DNA of 64,000 nucleotides from Adiantum capillus-veneris. Taxonomy: Eukaryota > Streptophyta > Polypodiopsida > Polypodiales > Pteridaceae. Shown one piece after another: positions 1 through 10,306 of the stretch; position 1 is the first letter of the stretch, and each line of letters opens with the position of its first letter. Location of the stretch: NCBI GenBank assembly GCA_014529385.2, contig CM043963.1, positions 3,599,001 through 3,663,000 on the forward strand, read 5' to 3'. The translations under genes were made by a program, and so were the position numbers. Under the pieces are notes generated by a model. It searched no databases. It saw only the letters and a program-made list of their open reading frames with translations, and had not been told where the DNA came from.

Positions 1-1198
1 TCATGGGGAGTTGGATGGAGATAACGAACCTTGCAATGTAGTCCAAGTGGAGTTACGCTTGTACAATCAAAATGTCCAGTGTTTTGAGTATATGTTCTCC
101 TTGCTAGACACAAAATACACATTCGGATAAATACATGGCATGTAGCATATGATTAAGCTTAAAGAGAAAAGATCTAATTTTATTGCATGCACAACAGTTG
201 GGCCTGATATGAACGTCGCAAAAAAGAAACTCGTTGAAAAAAATAACACTGAAGAGCGCTCCCATTGACTCGCTTGTTTTTGTCAACTGTTGGGTTAGCA
301 TACTTGCCAATCGTCTACAAATTTGACGAGGTTCAGCTTCTCGACAGTGGCCTTCTCTTTCTATGACATGTACGAGCTTTTCTAACAAGTCAATTTTTGG
401 GTCTTAATATTGGCAGCGTTCTGGAGGTCACAAATACTTTTATTTTCCGAGTGAAGGTGGAGTTTGTGATATATTTTGTCTTTGTTTGTTACTCTTAATA
501 TTTGAAGGTACGATTTTGGTCTTTGTTAATTATAAAATGTGTAACTACTTGGGTTCTTGGTTAATTTGTTGTGAAAGAGTCGAGACTTTTTCAAGGTGCT
601 TTTGTTGAAGAAAGGAATTCAATATTATTCTTGGTTATTGAAATTTGTCAAGGTAGCGGGATCGATGTCCTTTATATTACATGTACGAGCTTTTCATGGT
701 GCTGTTTTTACTTGATTCTTATGAGATTGCTCTTTTCGGCTTTTTTGCAAACACCACTAGCGCTACTCCTACTGGCAGCTTCTATGTTTTATTCATTAGT
801 TTGCGAGATGCCCCTGACGTGAGGCCTTCCATCCACCTTCCATCTAGTGTTTCTCACCTTTCAAAAGTAACATTCAAGTCTTGAACTTAGAGCCGCTGGG
901 ATTACAGCTTCCACGTTGACGCTGTAACCAACCGAGCACTCAGGTGAAGTTGCATTGTTGTCCTCCGCTTAATTCCTCTTCATTATAATAAAAAACTCAT
1001 TTGACTCACCTCTCTGTCACCGTGAGCCACCTAACGCCTGGCGTGTCGTTGTTGAATGCTCCTGCTCCTGCTGTTGTCGCGCAAAATCTGCACGGCACGC
1101 TTTCGCTGCCCACCACCTGGACTCGCATGCTGTCCCTCGCCTAGCATCACCGAAGATTCCCTCTTTTTTTCGAATTAATCCTAGATGGTACCCCCTAC
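1..1198. other. Anonymous flank, no gene seen
   Basis: No ORF in this stretch resembles a known protein, and the longest readings are short and of skewed composition. One short hairpin with a tRNA-like flavour lies near 878-960 (see findings). The word CAAACACCACTAGC near 749-762 recurs inside the tandem repeat that starts at 1199, so this flank may hold a diverged relative of that repeat. Confidence 0.6.
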
Positions 1199-2055
1199 TT
1201 TATCTCGCTCTATGATCTGGTACGAGTCTCACAGCTCCCTCGTCTCTCCCTCATCGTCTCAGTTGCAGCACATTGTTTATTTTTCTTGTAGACGGCATGC
1301 TGCTTCTCCTGGTCGCCCTCGTGATTTGTCAACTCTCGCAGGTGACATCCTCCTCTTACTCTGCGTCATCCCTTGCCAATGCTCCAATCACCTTCTTCTT
1401 CACACTATGCTCCTTTGTCTTTGGTGGTCTCACGATACTGTTCCACGATGCTATTCCTCTACAAACACCACTAGCACTACTTTATCTCGCTCTGCATATC
1501 TACTCCGAGTCTCACTACTCCCTCGTCAACCTTCCTTGTTTCAGTTGTTGCAGCACGTTGTTTATTTGGCTTGCAGACGGCGCACTGCTTCTCCCCTCCC
1601 GGTCGCCCTCATGATCGTCAACTCCTGTAGGCGACGTCCTTCTCGTCCTCTGTGTCGGCCCTTGAGAGTGCTCCGATCACCTTCTTCTTTGCGCTTTTCT
1701 CCTTTGTCTCTGGTGGTCGCGCAATGCTATTCCACGATGCTATTCCTCTACAAACACCACTAGCACGTACTACTTTATCTCGCTCTGCATATCTTCTCCA
1801 AGCCTCACTACTCCCTCGTCAACCTTCCTTGTCTGAGTTGCAACACGTTGTTTATTTGGCTTGTAGAAAACACATTGCTTCTCCCCTCCCGGTTGCCCTC
1901 ATGACTCGTCAACTCCCGCAGGCAATGTCCTCCTCCTCCTCTGTGTCGGCCCTTGAGAGTGCTCCAATCAACTTCTTCTTTGCGCTTTGATCCTTTGTGT
2001 CTGGTGGTCGCGTGATTCTATTCTCCTTTTGTAGCTGTTCACTCGCCTTTTAACT
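1199..2055. repeat. Three-copy tandem repeat, unit about 282-293 bp
   Basis: The word TTTATCTCGCTCT recurs at 1199, 1481 and 1774, so the units are 282 and 293 bp long. Each unit also carries in order a GTTGCA/CACGTTGTTTATTT block, a GGTCGCCCTC or GGTTGCCCTC block, a CTCCAATCACCTTCTTCTT-like block and a CTTTGTCTTTGGTGGTC-like block, ending in CCACGATGCTATTCCTCTAC before the next unit. The third copy decays after about 2020. The plus-strand readings across it are open only because the unit is pyrimidine-rich; I do not treat them as genes. Confidence 0.8.
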
Positions 2056-2164
2056 ACAAGTCGACCTTCATATATAAACATTGCTCCTTTTTACTTGTTA
2101 ACACAATTGTCATGTAGTCGCTTGAGTAGCAGGATTAATTGCAGAAGAACTGAGAATACATCAC

Positions 2165-2336
<172 letters not shown>

Positions 2337-2595
2337 GATAGAGACAAACCTGCTGCTTCTGGGGAACCTGCGAACTGCCTGTGGAGAAGTTCAAAGTGCT
2401 TCTGAGCGCAATTGAGCAATGTAGACTCGCACAACTTTTTTTAATTTGATTTAGTTTGGTAGCTTTTCATGGCAGCGTAGAGCTTTTGACGGCAGTGTTT
2501 TTTTAATTTTTATTTTAATGTAATGCCACGTGGTGGCTTTTGCGTTCAGATACTGGAAAGAGAGCCTTGCGCTCACCAAGTAAAAAATTCACAAA

Positions 2596-2930
2596 ATTAT
2601 CATCTATTGGTAGAATTTGAAGCTTTTGACGCTTCCAATGTGTCCGAAGTGTCTAAAAACTTAAAAAACAAATATGTATATGTCTTATTCTGATACATGG
2701 AGAGGGAGAAAAACCCAAAAAACCACTAAGAAAGTGATGTTTGATGAATGGCACGTAATGCACAGTTTGCCAAAAACATATATTTATATATATACATGTG
2801 TATACACACACATATATATACATGTATATATATGTGTGTATATATTTTTGGAGAACGGCGCACAAATGTCATTCCAAATTTTTTTACAGTGACCTCGGTG
2901 CATTATTCATCAAAAACCTATATATGCATG

Positions 2931-2996
<66 letters not shown>

Positions 2997-3312
2997 CACA
3001 TATATAATATATATATTTATATATATAGATGTGTGTGTGTGTTATATGTATATATATCTGTTATGCTTATATATAAATATATATGTTTTTGGCAAACATT
3101 GGAGAACGACGTGCAGAGACCATTCCAATTTTTTTTGGAGTAGCCTCTGTGTGCCATTCGTCAAAAATCACTTTTATTGGTATTTTTAGGTTTTCTCCCT
3201 CTTCAGGTGTCAGAACGAGATATGTAGATGTTCGTTTTCTAAATTTTTGGGTGCTCCGAACTGTTTGGAGGTGTTAAAAGCTTCAAATTCTACCATTAGA
3301 TGATAGTTTTAA
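2596..3312. repeat. Foldback-like inverted repeat with microsatellite loop
   Basis: The left arm starts at 2597 with ATCATCTA-TTGGTAGAATTTGAAGC and continues through AGAGGGAGAAAAACC to TTTGCCAAAAACATAT near 2790. The right arm, from about 3085 to 3310, reads as its reverse complement, with ATATGTTTTTGGCAAAC, GGTTTTCTCCCTCTTC and GCTTCAAATTCTACC-ATTAGATGATAG. The left arm lacks about 60 bp present in the right. Inside the loop a block beginning TTGGAGAACG (2847-2921) is a direct copy of a block in the right arm (3100-3172). TA/TG microsatellites fill the rest. This is the architecture of a foldback or MITE-type element; no transposase is present. Confidence 0.7.
2939..2992. repeat. (TG)n microsatellite within the foldback loop
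   Basis: An uninterrupted TG run of about 27 units is flanked on both sides by TATATA tracts (2765-2845 and 2999-3085). Alternating purine-pyrimidine DNA of this length can adopt Z-DNA. The Cys-Val readings across it are artefacts. Confidence 0.95.
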
Positions 3313-3544
3313 GAAAAAAATTTATTTTAGAGATGACGAAAATAATTTCAAATGAGCGGCATCTACGTCACAAAAAAGACACTTGCATTGAATGAAAAAG
3401 TGATCGTTTGGTTCACTTTTCTGTCTAGTTGTCTTTTTGGACGTACTCAATAAGTGCGATTGTATTTTTAAGCAGTTTCTAGAGAGAGAAATAGAATTTC
3501 TTACAAGACCCTCCAAATGACCTCTGAAATTTTCTAATGCAAGG

Positions 3545-3662
3545 CTATTTGGTTCCTTTCATTTGGCAAGGGCCTCTCATGAAGAATTCATTTGGCATAT
3601 GCATCCCCACTATTTGGTTCCTTTCCTTTGGCAACGGCCTCTCATGAAGAATTCATTTGGCG
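3545..3662. repeat. 65-bp tandem duplication
   Basis: CTATTTGGTTCCTTTC is found at 3545 and again at 3610. Each is followed by TTTGGCAA, a GGCCTCTCATGAAGAATTC word and ATTTGGC. The two copies differ at only a few positions. Confidence 0.85.
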
Positions 3663-4860
3663 GCAACCCATGGTCCCCCGTCTACTTCCCTCGATGAGAG
3701 GATCTTTATGCTCTTCTTCTCTCTCAAACTATTTGTCTTCCTTCCTTCTATCCAAAATCCATAAATCTACTTTTGTAGGCCCCCATTTATTCCTACAAAG
3801 GCTATGTTTTGGAGAATGCCTCCAAGTGGCTTCATGTACAACTCTTCCCTGCACTTTTATTAAAAAACCCAAGTACACGTCAAAGATTTGACTCACTTTT
3901 CTTGAACTTAACTTCGATCTCAATTCCTCCTAATGTTATTCTCTTCGCTTTCAATGTGGAATCACTCTACATAAGCACCCCAATCTGTGAAGGATATGAG
4001 GCTCTTAAAAGACCCATCCAATGCCCCTTTTTCTCTCTCCTAAAGTCAACTTCATTCTCTCTTTTGCCTTGCTTATTTTTAATCATCATTACCTATCCTC
4101 CAATGGTAAGTTATGGCATCAAAATCAAAGGGACCACAATGGAATCAAATCAAAGAGGTTGCAAATGGTTGTGTATGCATGTCTCTTTCTATCCTTTTTG
4201 GAGGATAGCATTGACCTCGTTTGTTCCCCTTTCATCCTTGATTTTAGCTTTATAGATGATGCTTTTGGTGTCTAGGAAAACCCTCCTTATAGTTTGAACA
4301 AACTTCTCCTACTCTATGGACACCCTTGCCATGAACATATTGAGATCTCTCCCTTCATCTCCACACATGAAGCCTTTATTTTGGACATACATTTTTAAAA
4401 GATCCCCTTTTTCCACTAATGGTCTTCTAAAAACCCATTTCCACCAAAAAAAACTCTTACAATTACATTCCTTGGCAATCTTGACACCCTACACACCAAA
4501 AAAATTGTCTTTATCCTATTGAAGCTCAAAACATACATTATAAGAGAAAGCTCCCTCTTGGGCTTTACCTCTATATGCAACCTCTTTTCCTCTAAATTAA
4601 GGGCAAAAGGTTATCCTTCCTCACCCATGGATGCTTGTATTCTCTACATCTTGTATGCGTTTAGACCCTCTCCCCTCCAAAGAAACCATAAATCAAACCC
4701 TCACCAACCATTGTCAAAATACCCTTTTTGTGTGAGGACATGGATCCTCACCTCTACACATGTGTACTCCCTTATAGGCCACTTGGCCACCTTTAGGAGA
4801 CCCCTTGAAAATTGATGCTTAGGCCGACTTGCCAAGGCCTTGGCCCCTTGGTCCTACCCT
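3663..4860. other. Anonymous stretch; may be LTR of an old minus-strand element
   Basis: No reading here is recognisable. The stretch lies immediately downstream, on the minus strand, of a purine-rich tract at 4874-4890 followed by a TG dinucleotide, so part of it could be the 3' LTR of an old element. I could not find a second LTR copy in the window, and the left end is undefined. Confidence 0.3.
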
Positions 4861-4992
4861 TGTCATATCATTACTCCCCCTTGAAAGAGAGCATATATCC
4901 TTGAAAACACAAATGCAACATCTCTTTGCAAGAATATCAACGTGTCTCTAATCAAAACATGCGTCAAGTGAATTGATCCACGTGATAAGTAC
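4861..4992 (-). other. Possible polypurine tract and pol tail of an old element
   Basis: On the minus strand the sequence reads into TTTCAAGGGGGAGTAA, a good polypurine tract, and then TGATATGACA starting at 4870, a plausible LTR start. The approach to the tract (4992 to 4890) can be read as a short peptide with D-I-L-A-K, reminiscent of the [AV]DIxTK motif near the end of Copia pol. Element A inserted into this sequence: removing A and one CAAAG copy joins 4997 to 55310. The evidence is thin. Confidence 0.3.
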
Positions 4993-4997
4993 CAAAG
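4993..4997. repeat. Target-site duplication CAAAG (left) of element A
   Basis: CAAAG directly precedes the TG of the left LTR of A. The same five bases directly follow the CA of the right LTR at 55305-55309, 50 kb away. This is what ties the two LTRs into one insertion. Confidence 0.85.
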
Positions 4998-5036
4998 TGT
5001 TAAAGTTTAGGCTGGGTAGGGCAATTTTTTGGGATT

Positions 5037-5046
5037 GCTATATAAG
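5037..5046 (+). promoter_or_regulatory. TATA box in 5' LTR of A
   Basis: GCTATATAAG is a textbook plant TATA box and is conserved in the other LTR at 55093-55102. The (CT)n tract begins about 65 bp downstream, so it would lie in the transcribed leader. Confidence 0.7.
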
Positions 5047-5109
5047 CAACCCCTTGCCTCCACTGTATACACATGCAATTATTCATTGCCAAGGTTGATT
5101 GGTTCAGAA

Positions 5110-5111
<2 letters not shown>

Positions 5112-5174
<63 letters not shown>
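5112..5174. repeat. (CT)n tract in 5' LTR of A
   Basis: This is about 31 uninterrupted CT units at the same place in the LTR as the 48-unit tract at 55168-55264. The shared position shows the tract is part of the element and has changed length independently in each LTR. Confidence 0.95.
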
Positions 5175-5177
<3 letters not shown>

Positions 5178-5222
5178 CTCACTCCCCTTGGTCTCTACGC
5201 TTTCGCATCGTCGACGTTGACA

Positions 5223-5237
5223 TGGTATTAGAGTAGG
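5223..5237 (+). other. Primer-binding site of element A
   Basis: TGGTATTAGAG follows the LTR terminus directly. It differs at one position from the TGGTATCAGAG complementary to the 3' end of initiator tRNA-Met, the usual plant Copia and chromovirus primer. Confidence 0.75.
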
Positions 5238-5288
5238 TGGCTTGAATCCCTTGGCGTGGAGGAGTAGTCTGGAGACGAAGAAGCAGCA

Positions 5289-5860
5289 GCGTTTTAAAAC
5301 GCTGTCCTCCCCCCCCCCCCCCCCCCCCCCTTCCCAAGCCCCCGCCTCCCTCTCTTGCCGGTGATCCACAGGATCTCTTTCCCCATTTTCGTTTTGAGAT
5401 GCTCCGCCAGTTCAGCAGCAACCCCCCCCCCGGGTGCATTTTGAAATGCAGGGCCAACGGCCTAGCTTGGTGCAACGTTTTTGTGGCCCCTTAGCCCGAT
5501 GAGCGTTTTGAGACGTTGAGGCATTGGAGGCAGTTTTGCATGCTTTTCGAGATGCACGGAGAGAAGGGGGCTGCAACATGCACCAACTGGGAACTACATT
5601 TTGAAACGCTAGGCAACAAAGTAGAAAATAGCGACACAGTTTTGCGTGCATTTTGATAGGCTCTCCTATTGATCCCTCCCCTCCCCTCCCCTTGTTTCCA
5701 AGATATCGTTTTGAAATGCCATTAGCCGAGATGTTTCGGAGGTGGGGACGGAAGTGCCAAAGGTCCTTGGAAGGAGTTTCTGGAGCAGCTTAAGGACGAC
5801 CATTTGAGATGCCATCCCGGCAATGTGAAGCCCCAATACATGCAACATTTTGATATGCAA
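5289..5860. repeat. Cluster of about ten near-palindromic GCGTTTTGAAACGC-like motifs
   Basis: Inside A, directly after the PBS region, a 14-nt motif recurs about ten times: 5289 (GCGTTTTAAAACGC, a perfect palindrome), 5390, 5436 (GCATTTTGAAATGC), 5503, 5540, 5595, 5645, 5706, 5801 and 5842. The centre is always TTTTGA or TTTTAA with C/T and G/A variation outside, typically [CT][GA]TTTTGA[AG]A[CT]GC. Spacing is irregular (40-100 bp) and the sequence between copies is not repeated. A 22-base C run lies at 5309-5330. No known element class with this signature comes to mind. Confidence 0.75.
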
Positions 5861-6370
5861 AAGGAAAAAGGGGCCTGGACAATTGTGGAGGTCAATCTTA
5901 TGGTAAATTTCTTGTGGCTTGGGATTCATGCGGCCACCTTTGGAGTGCAAAAAGGTACCAGATTACCAGTTCTTTGCAACTTCATCATGGCCTTCCCTTT
6001 CTCGAGCACGCCGAACAACAACAATCAAAAGCAAACAAAAGCTATGGATAATGGATCCTCAACCATCCATTTAGCAGCCTATACACCGGCTCAGTTCTCA
6101 AGGAACCTGACAAATTGTTTGGCTCGAGTTCGTGAAGTCAAAAGAAAATGGAGGAGTTTGCTAGAGGACAATGGCAAAGGTCAGTTGGACATGGATGGCA
6201 GTACCACTACTCAATTAGCTGCCTCGGTACCCGAGAGGTACGACCACAATTGTTATGATTGTGATTCGATGCTTTGGCTTGGGAGTCGAAAGCCAAAGGC
6301 AAAAGCAGGAATTCACTTGAAGAAAAATTCAAAGACAAGCTTGACAGAGATTACAATAATAAAGATTTGA
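5804..6370 (+). CDS. Hypothetical 188-aa ORF inside element A
   Basis: The longest open frame of the A interior begins with Met at 5804 and ends at 6370. I recognise no domain: there is no zinc knuckle, no protease triad and no RT or integrase motif. The product is basic towards its end and contains a KRKW segment and an N-rich stretch (residues about 70-78). The first 20 codons overlap the palindromic-motif cluster. It could be a Gag remnant or chance; nothing in the sequence supports expression beyond the upstream LTR promoter. Confidence 0.2.
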   Translation: MRCHPGNVKPQYMQHFDMQKEKGAWTIVEVNLMVNFLWLGIHAATFGVQKGTRLPVLCNFIMAFPFSSTPNNNNQKQTKAMDNGSSTIHLAAYTPAQFSRNLTNCLARVREVKRKWRSLLEDNGKGQLDMDGSTTTQLAASVPERYDHNCYDCDSMLWLGSRKPKAKAGIHLKKNSKTSLTEITIIKI

Positions 6371-6607
6371 CACAGGAGATCGGCATGGCACTCGTGGCGG
6401 TGGCCATAGTGGCCTCGACATCAGATTTTTAGTCAAATGACAGGTGTCACCACTAGCTTCAGCAGAGAGAGGCTTGTGAGTGGCAGAGAGGGGCAAGCAA
6501 TGCTCCCTATAATTAATTTGGACCCTTGTGTTGGAGTTCAAGTTATTGGCATTTGGATTCGTCGATCGGAGTTAAATGCACATGCATCTGGCAGGGAATA
6601 AATCAAA

Positions 6608-8194
6608 TGTAATGGAAATGGCCTATGAAATTTGAGAATAGCGGAATTTAGAGAATTAGAGTGAGCATTTTGTGAGATTACTTTGAGAACATAGAGGGTG
6701 AACTTACTTGATGGTAGCAACATAAACATAGTAAATACTTAATTAACTTGGCATGAACAATAATTTTGCACAAGAGAGAGTATTAGAGAACATGACAATA
6801 GTTGAGGACCGGATTTACTTGGAGCCAGTCCCCCCTCCAAAAGGTGTTTGTATTATAGATTCTCCCATCAAGAGAGACTTGATACAATATAATATTTGTG
6901 TTCCTTGTGGCATAGGTGATGCAATGAATATGGAAAGCTTCATGCATCACAAGCATAACATAAACTTTGCAAAAAGCATTAACTATCCCAAGCTTCAGTC
7001 CCAAGGCCTCAAACACCTTCGAAGGTGGAGAGAGCTAGCGGAGAATGAGGGTAGGGAAGAGGAAGAAGAATCATCGAGGGGAGAAAGAAATAGTTTCTCA
7101 CTTATCATCACTCTTCTTGCTTAGCATAGCATAATAGCATAGTAATGAAGATGAAGAAGATGGAAAGATTAAGCATTGAAGCATGGCTCTTGGTTGGATT
7201 TGCATTCCATAGCCAAGAGTGTTGGATTATGCTCTCAACTTCTCAACAAGCTTGTAGAAGGAGATGGAGCTCTTGCACTTTGCACTCCACATGGATTAAG
7301 CATTGAAGCATGGCTCTTGGTTGGATTTGCATTCCATAGCCAAGAGTGTTGGATTATGCTCTCAACTTCTCAACAAGCTTGTAGAAGGAGATGGAGCTCT
7401 TGCACTTTGCACTCCACACAATGAGAGAGAGAGAGAGTGTGTGTGTGTGTGTTTGTGTGTGTGCGCGTGCGAGAGTATACCCCCTCTCATGCTTGGTCCA
7501 CCTCTCTCTCTCTCTCTCTTATTATTATTTAATTATATCATTTGGACATCTGTCCTCTTGGAGAGAAAGAACTTAATTATTTATTTTATGCATCTAAATT
7601 CTCATTGGATCCCTTTAAAATCTATCCAATAGGATTCAATCACATCATGAAGGCCACATGGGGAGGATCTTGACATGTGTCTTTTATGCTTCTTAAGATA
7701 TCATATTTGAATTGAACAGTTCAAGCACCTTAGTCATTTAAGCATGAAAATGGTTTATACCTCTTGAGAGATCATTTTTGAATTGAACACTTCAAGAACC
7801 TTATTCATTTAAGCATGAAAAGCACCTCAAGCTTGGGCAAAGTTCCCACAAACACTTTAAGCACTTTATTTAGCAAGCACGACAAGCACATCATACTTGG
7901 GTAGGATTCCCACCTCAAGGTCAGCCCTAGCTTGCTTAAGGTCAAATGACTTCTTAACACTAACTTTTGGAGGACTTTAATGAAGCTAACCCTAGGTAAG
8001 GTCTTTAAGCTCCATTATGTAGCATTGCTCTTTAACATACCATATCTCATTTGGACTCCTTTGCCCCATGTTAAGACAGATCCATAAGCACATGTCTATA
8101 TTCTAACCCTTGTTCCCGTTTATTCTCCCACATTAACTGATCAATTAAATATGAGAAAATCATTTGGGTTGGTTAGATATTAGATTTTATGACA
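6608..8194 (-). repeat. 3' LTR of element B
   Basis: It is homologous end to end with 22552-24164, including the GTCCCCCCTCCAAAAGG block near 6830, the TTCCATAGCCAAGAGTG block and the terminal TTGGTTAGATATTAG block. It differs by a private 127-bp tandem duplication (7167-7420) and by a short CT run (7505-7520) where the other LTR has a long one. Confidence 0.9.
7167..7420. repeat. 127-bp tandem duplication private to the 3' LTR of B
   Basis: GATTAAGCATTGAAGCATGG begins at 7167 and again at 7294, and the copies are almost identical through CTCTTGCACTTTGCACTCCAC. The other LTR of B has one copy, so the duplication happened after insertion. Confidence 0.9.
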
Positions 8195-8348
8195 TTACCT
8201 CTCTCTTGAAATCATAGTCATCCTCGACTATGAGGTAGAAGAGATAAAGTCTTAGTCATTAGTCTACGTTTCTTAGAGGGTAGAGGATCCCTTTTCACCC
8301 TACGACATCATTTGAGAATGGATGACTAGTCCATTTGGTGCTTGGAGA
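8195..8348 (-). other. PPT and part of the 3' UTR of element B
   Basis: Read on the minus strand, TTTCAAGAGAGAGGTAA directly precedes the 3' LTR and is the polypurine tract that primes plus-strand DNA synthesis. The remaining bases are 3' UTR that continues at 17257 on the far side of element C. Closely similar sequence sits next to the PPT of C (9967-10110) and of D (52900-53050). Confidence 0.8.
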
Positions 8349-8353
8349 TGTAG
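8349..8353. repeat. Target-site duplication TGTAG (left) of element C
   Basis: TGTAG precedes the TG of the left LTR of C, and the identical TGTAG follows the right LTR at 17252-17256. Confidence 0.92.
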
Positions 8354-9949
8354 TGTAACATTTAATGGTCTAAAAACTTATGTGTAGCGGAAATTAGCAT
8401 GAACATAGTGGGCATTTCATTAGAATATATTCCTAATGAGAATTACAAGAGTGCTTGGGTGGAGAGAGCAACAAAAAGCATAACACCTAGTTAGATAGCA
8501 TCAACAATACTTTCAAAAGAGAGAGAAATTAAGCTATTGACAACAGTTGAGGACCGGATTTGCATGGAGCCGGTCCCCCCTCCAAAAGGCTTTGTATTAT
8601 GGTTTCTCCCATCAAGAGAGACATTGCACTATACAATTCTTTGTGTTCCTTCAAGACTAGCTAGTGCAATGAAGATGAAAGCTTCATGCACTAAGCAAAA
8701 CACTTAACAAACACAACTTTAATTATCCCCGTTCTCAGACCCAAGACCTCATACACCTTCGAAAATGGTGAGAGCTAGCAGGGTATGAGAGTAGATTGAG
8801 AGGAAGAAGGAGTATCTTACGAGAAAGATGTACATCTCCTCACATAATCACTCATATTAGCATAGCTTTAGCTTAGTAATTAGCTTGGTAGAGGATATGA
8901 GCATGCATTGAAGCTTGGCTCTTGGTTGGATTTGCATCCACAAGCCAAGAGTGTGTCGATGTAGGCTTCTATCTCACAAGCTTGGAGTAGGTGATGAGCT
9001 CTCCATTAAAGCTTGGGAAGAGATAGTCTTCTCTTTCTTCACACATGAGATTGTGTGAGTGTGTGTGTGATAATGCCTTGTAAAAATCAGCCCCCTCTCT
9101 CTCTCTTGGGCGAGCCCTCTTACTATTTGCTCTTGCTGAGCCCTCATTGGCTCTCCCCAAGTCAAGCCAATGACTATTAAGCAACATAAGCGATAGCCTT
9201 CTGACATGTGTCCCCCTTTCCCCTTTTGTGAGAGATTTAGGTAATTAAATAATTAAACTAAACTCTCATTGGACCCCTTTGCCTCCTGGCCAATAGGAAT
9301 CAGGCAAGCCATTGGGCTCCTGAATGCTCATTGGACCCCTTGTGAGACTGCCCAATAATCTTCTAGGAGACTTAATTCTCATTGGTTTCTTTTATTAAAT
9401 GTTTTTAAATTAATTAAACTAGATTTACTCTAGCTTAATTCTCGTTGGTCCACTTCAAGGGTCATCCAATAGAAATTGGGCACACCTTGTGGGCATCTCG
9501 CCTAGGGAGCTAACATGTGTCCCTCATTCCCTTTGTGTAAAGGGAGCCTGTGTGTGTGTGTGTGTGACTTTCTCTCTCATCCCCTACTCTCAAGGCTCGC
9601 CCCTTCCCATGTAGGGATATGCAAAGACTTTTTAGTCACACACAAAGCATCCAATTTCCCCTAGGTTTGACCTTTGGACACAACCTTTGAATTTTGGAAC
9701 CTTAGCATTTTGGAAGTCTTAATGGGCCGAACCTTAGGGTCTTTTTAGCCCATTGTTGCACATGGCTCTTTTGCAGATGCCCCCCCCCCCAGTTGGATCC
9801 CTATTTCCTCTCCTTTGGATCCCTACTGTGTCCGGTCTACTAGCTTAACCAATATTCTAGCTTTTTCTCCCCTAGCACTTCTCCACATTAAATGATCAGT
9901 TTAATATGAGAAAATCATTTAGGAGAATTAGATATTGATTATTATGACA
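8354..9949 (-). repeat. 3' LTR of element C
   Basis: The 1,596-bp LTR matches 15643-17251 almost base for base. Visible differences include single substitutions and the lengths of the C run (9781-9790) and CT run (9094-9105). Confidence 0.95.
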
Positions 9950-10306
9950 TTACCTCTCTCTTGAAATCATAGTCATCCTCGACTATGGTGTAGAGAAGAT
10001 AAAGAATATTCATGAGTCCTTTTCTTAGCGGGTAGAGGGATCCCTATGTTACCCTATGACATCATTCCACAATGGATGACTAGTCCATTTGGCGCTTGAG
10101 AGCCTGAGGCTCCCGCAAGCATGTCTGCACATTAGTCCTATCAATATTCCATAGTAGAGTGACAAGCTCTACTTGGTGTTTGGGAGACGTCGTCTCCGCA
10201 AACTTGATCTAAGCAGGCATACTACTTCATTTTTGTGCACAATAAAGAAAAAGAGAGTCTTATAAGACAAAAAACTTTGTTCATTTTTAACATTTTTTAC
10301 ATTTGC
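9950..10306 (-). other. PPT and 3' UTR of element C
   Basis: The minus strand reads CAAGAGAGAGGTAA directly before the LTR start at 9949, which is the polypurine tract. The other roughly 330 bases between the stop of pol and the PPT have no ORF of note. They are homologous to the corresponding stretches of B and D, so this is a conserved untranslated segment of the superfamily. Confidence 0.8.

Larger units (their letters stand above)
4998..5222 (+). repeat. 5' LTR of element A
   Basis: The 225-bp LTR starts TGTTAAAG and ends TTGACA. It matches the right LTR through GTTTAGGC, then skips about 85 bp, and matches again from TGGGTAGG through ATTGCTATATAAG, the CT tract and TTGGTCTCTACGCTT. The PBS follows with no spacer. 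Confidence 0.85.

Noticed and set aside
1185-1990. Overlapping plus-strand ORFs of 112-192 codons
   Set aside because: They follow the tandem unit in several frames, with the composition of a pyrimidine-rich repeat and no domain.
2653-3189. Cys-Val and Tyr-Ile-rich ORFs
   Set aside because: They are readings of TG and TA microsatellites in the foldback loop, not genes.
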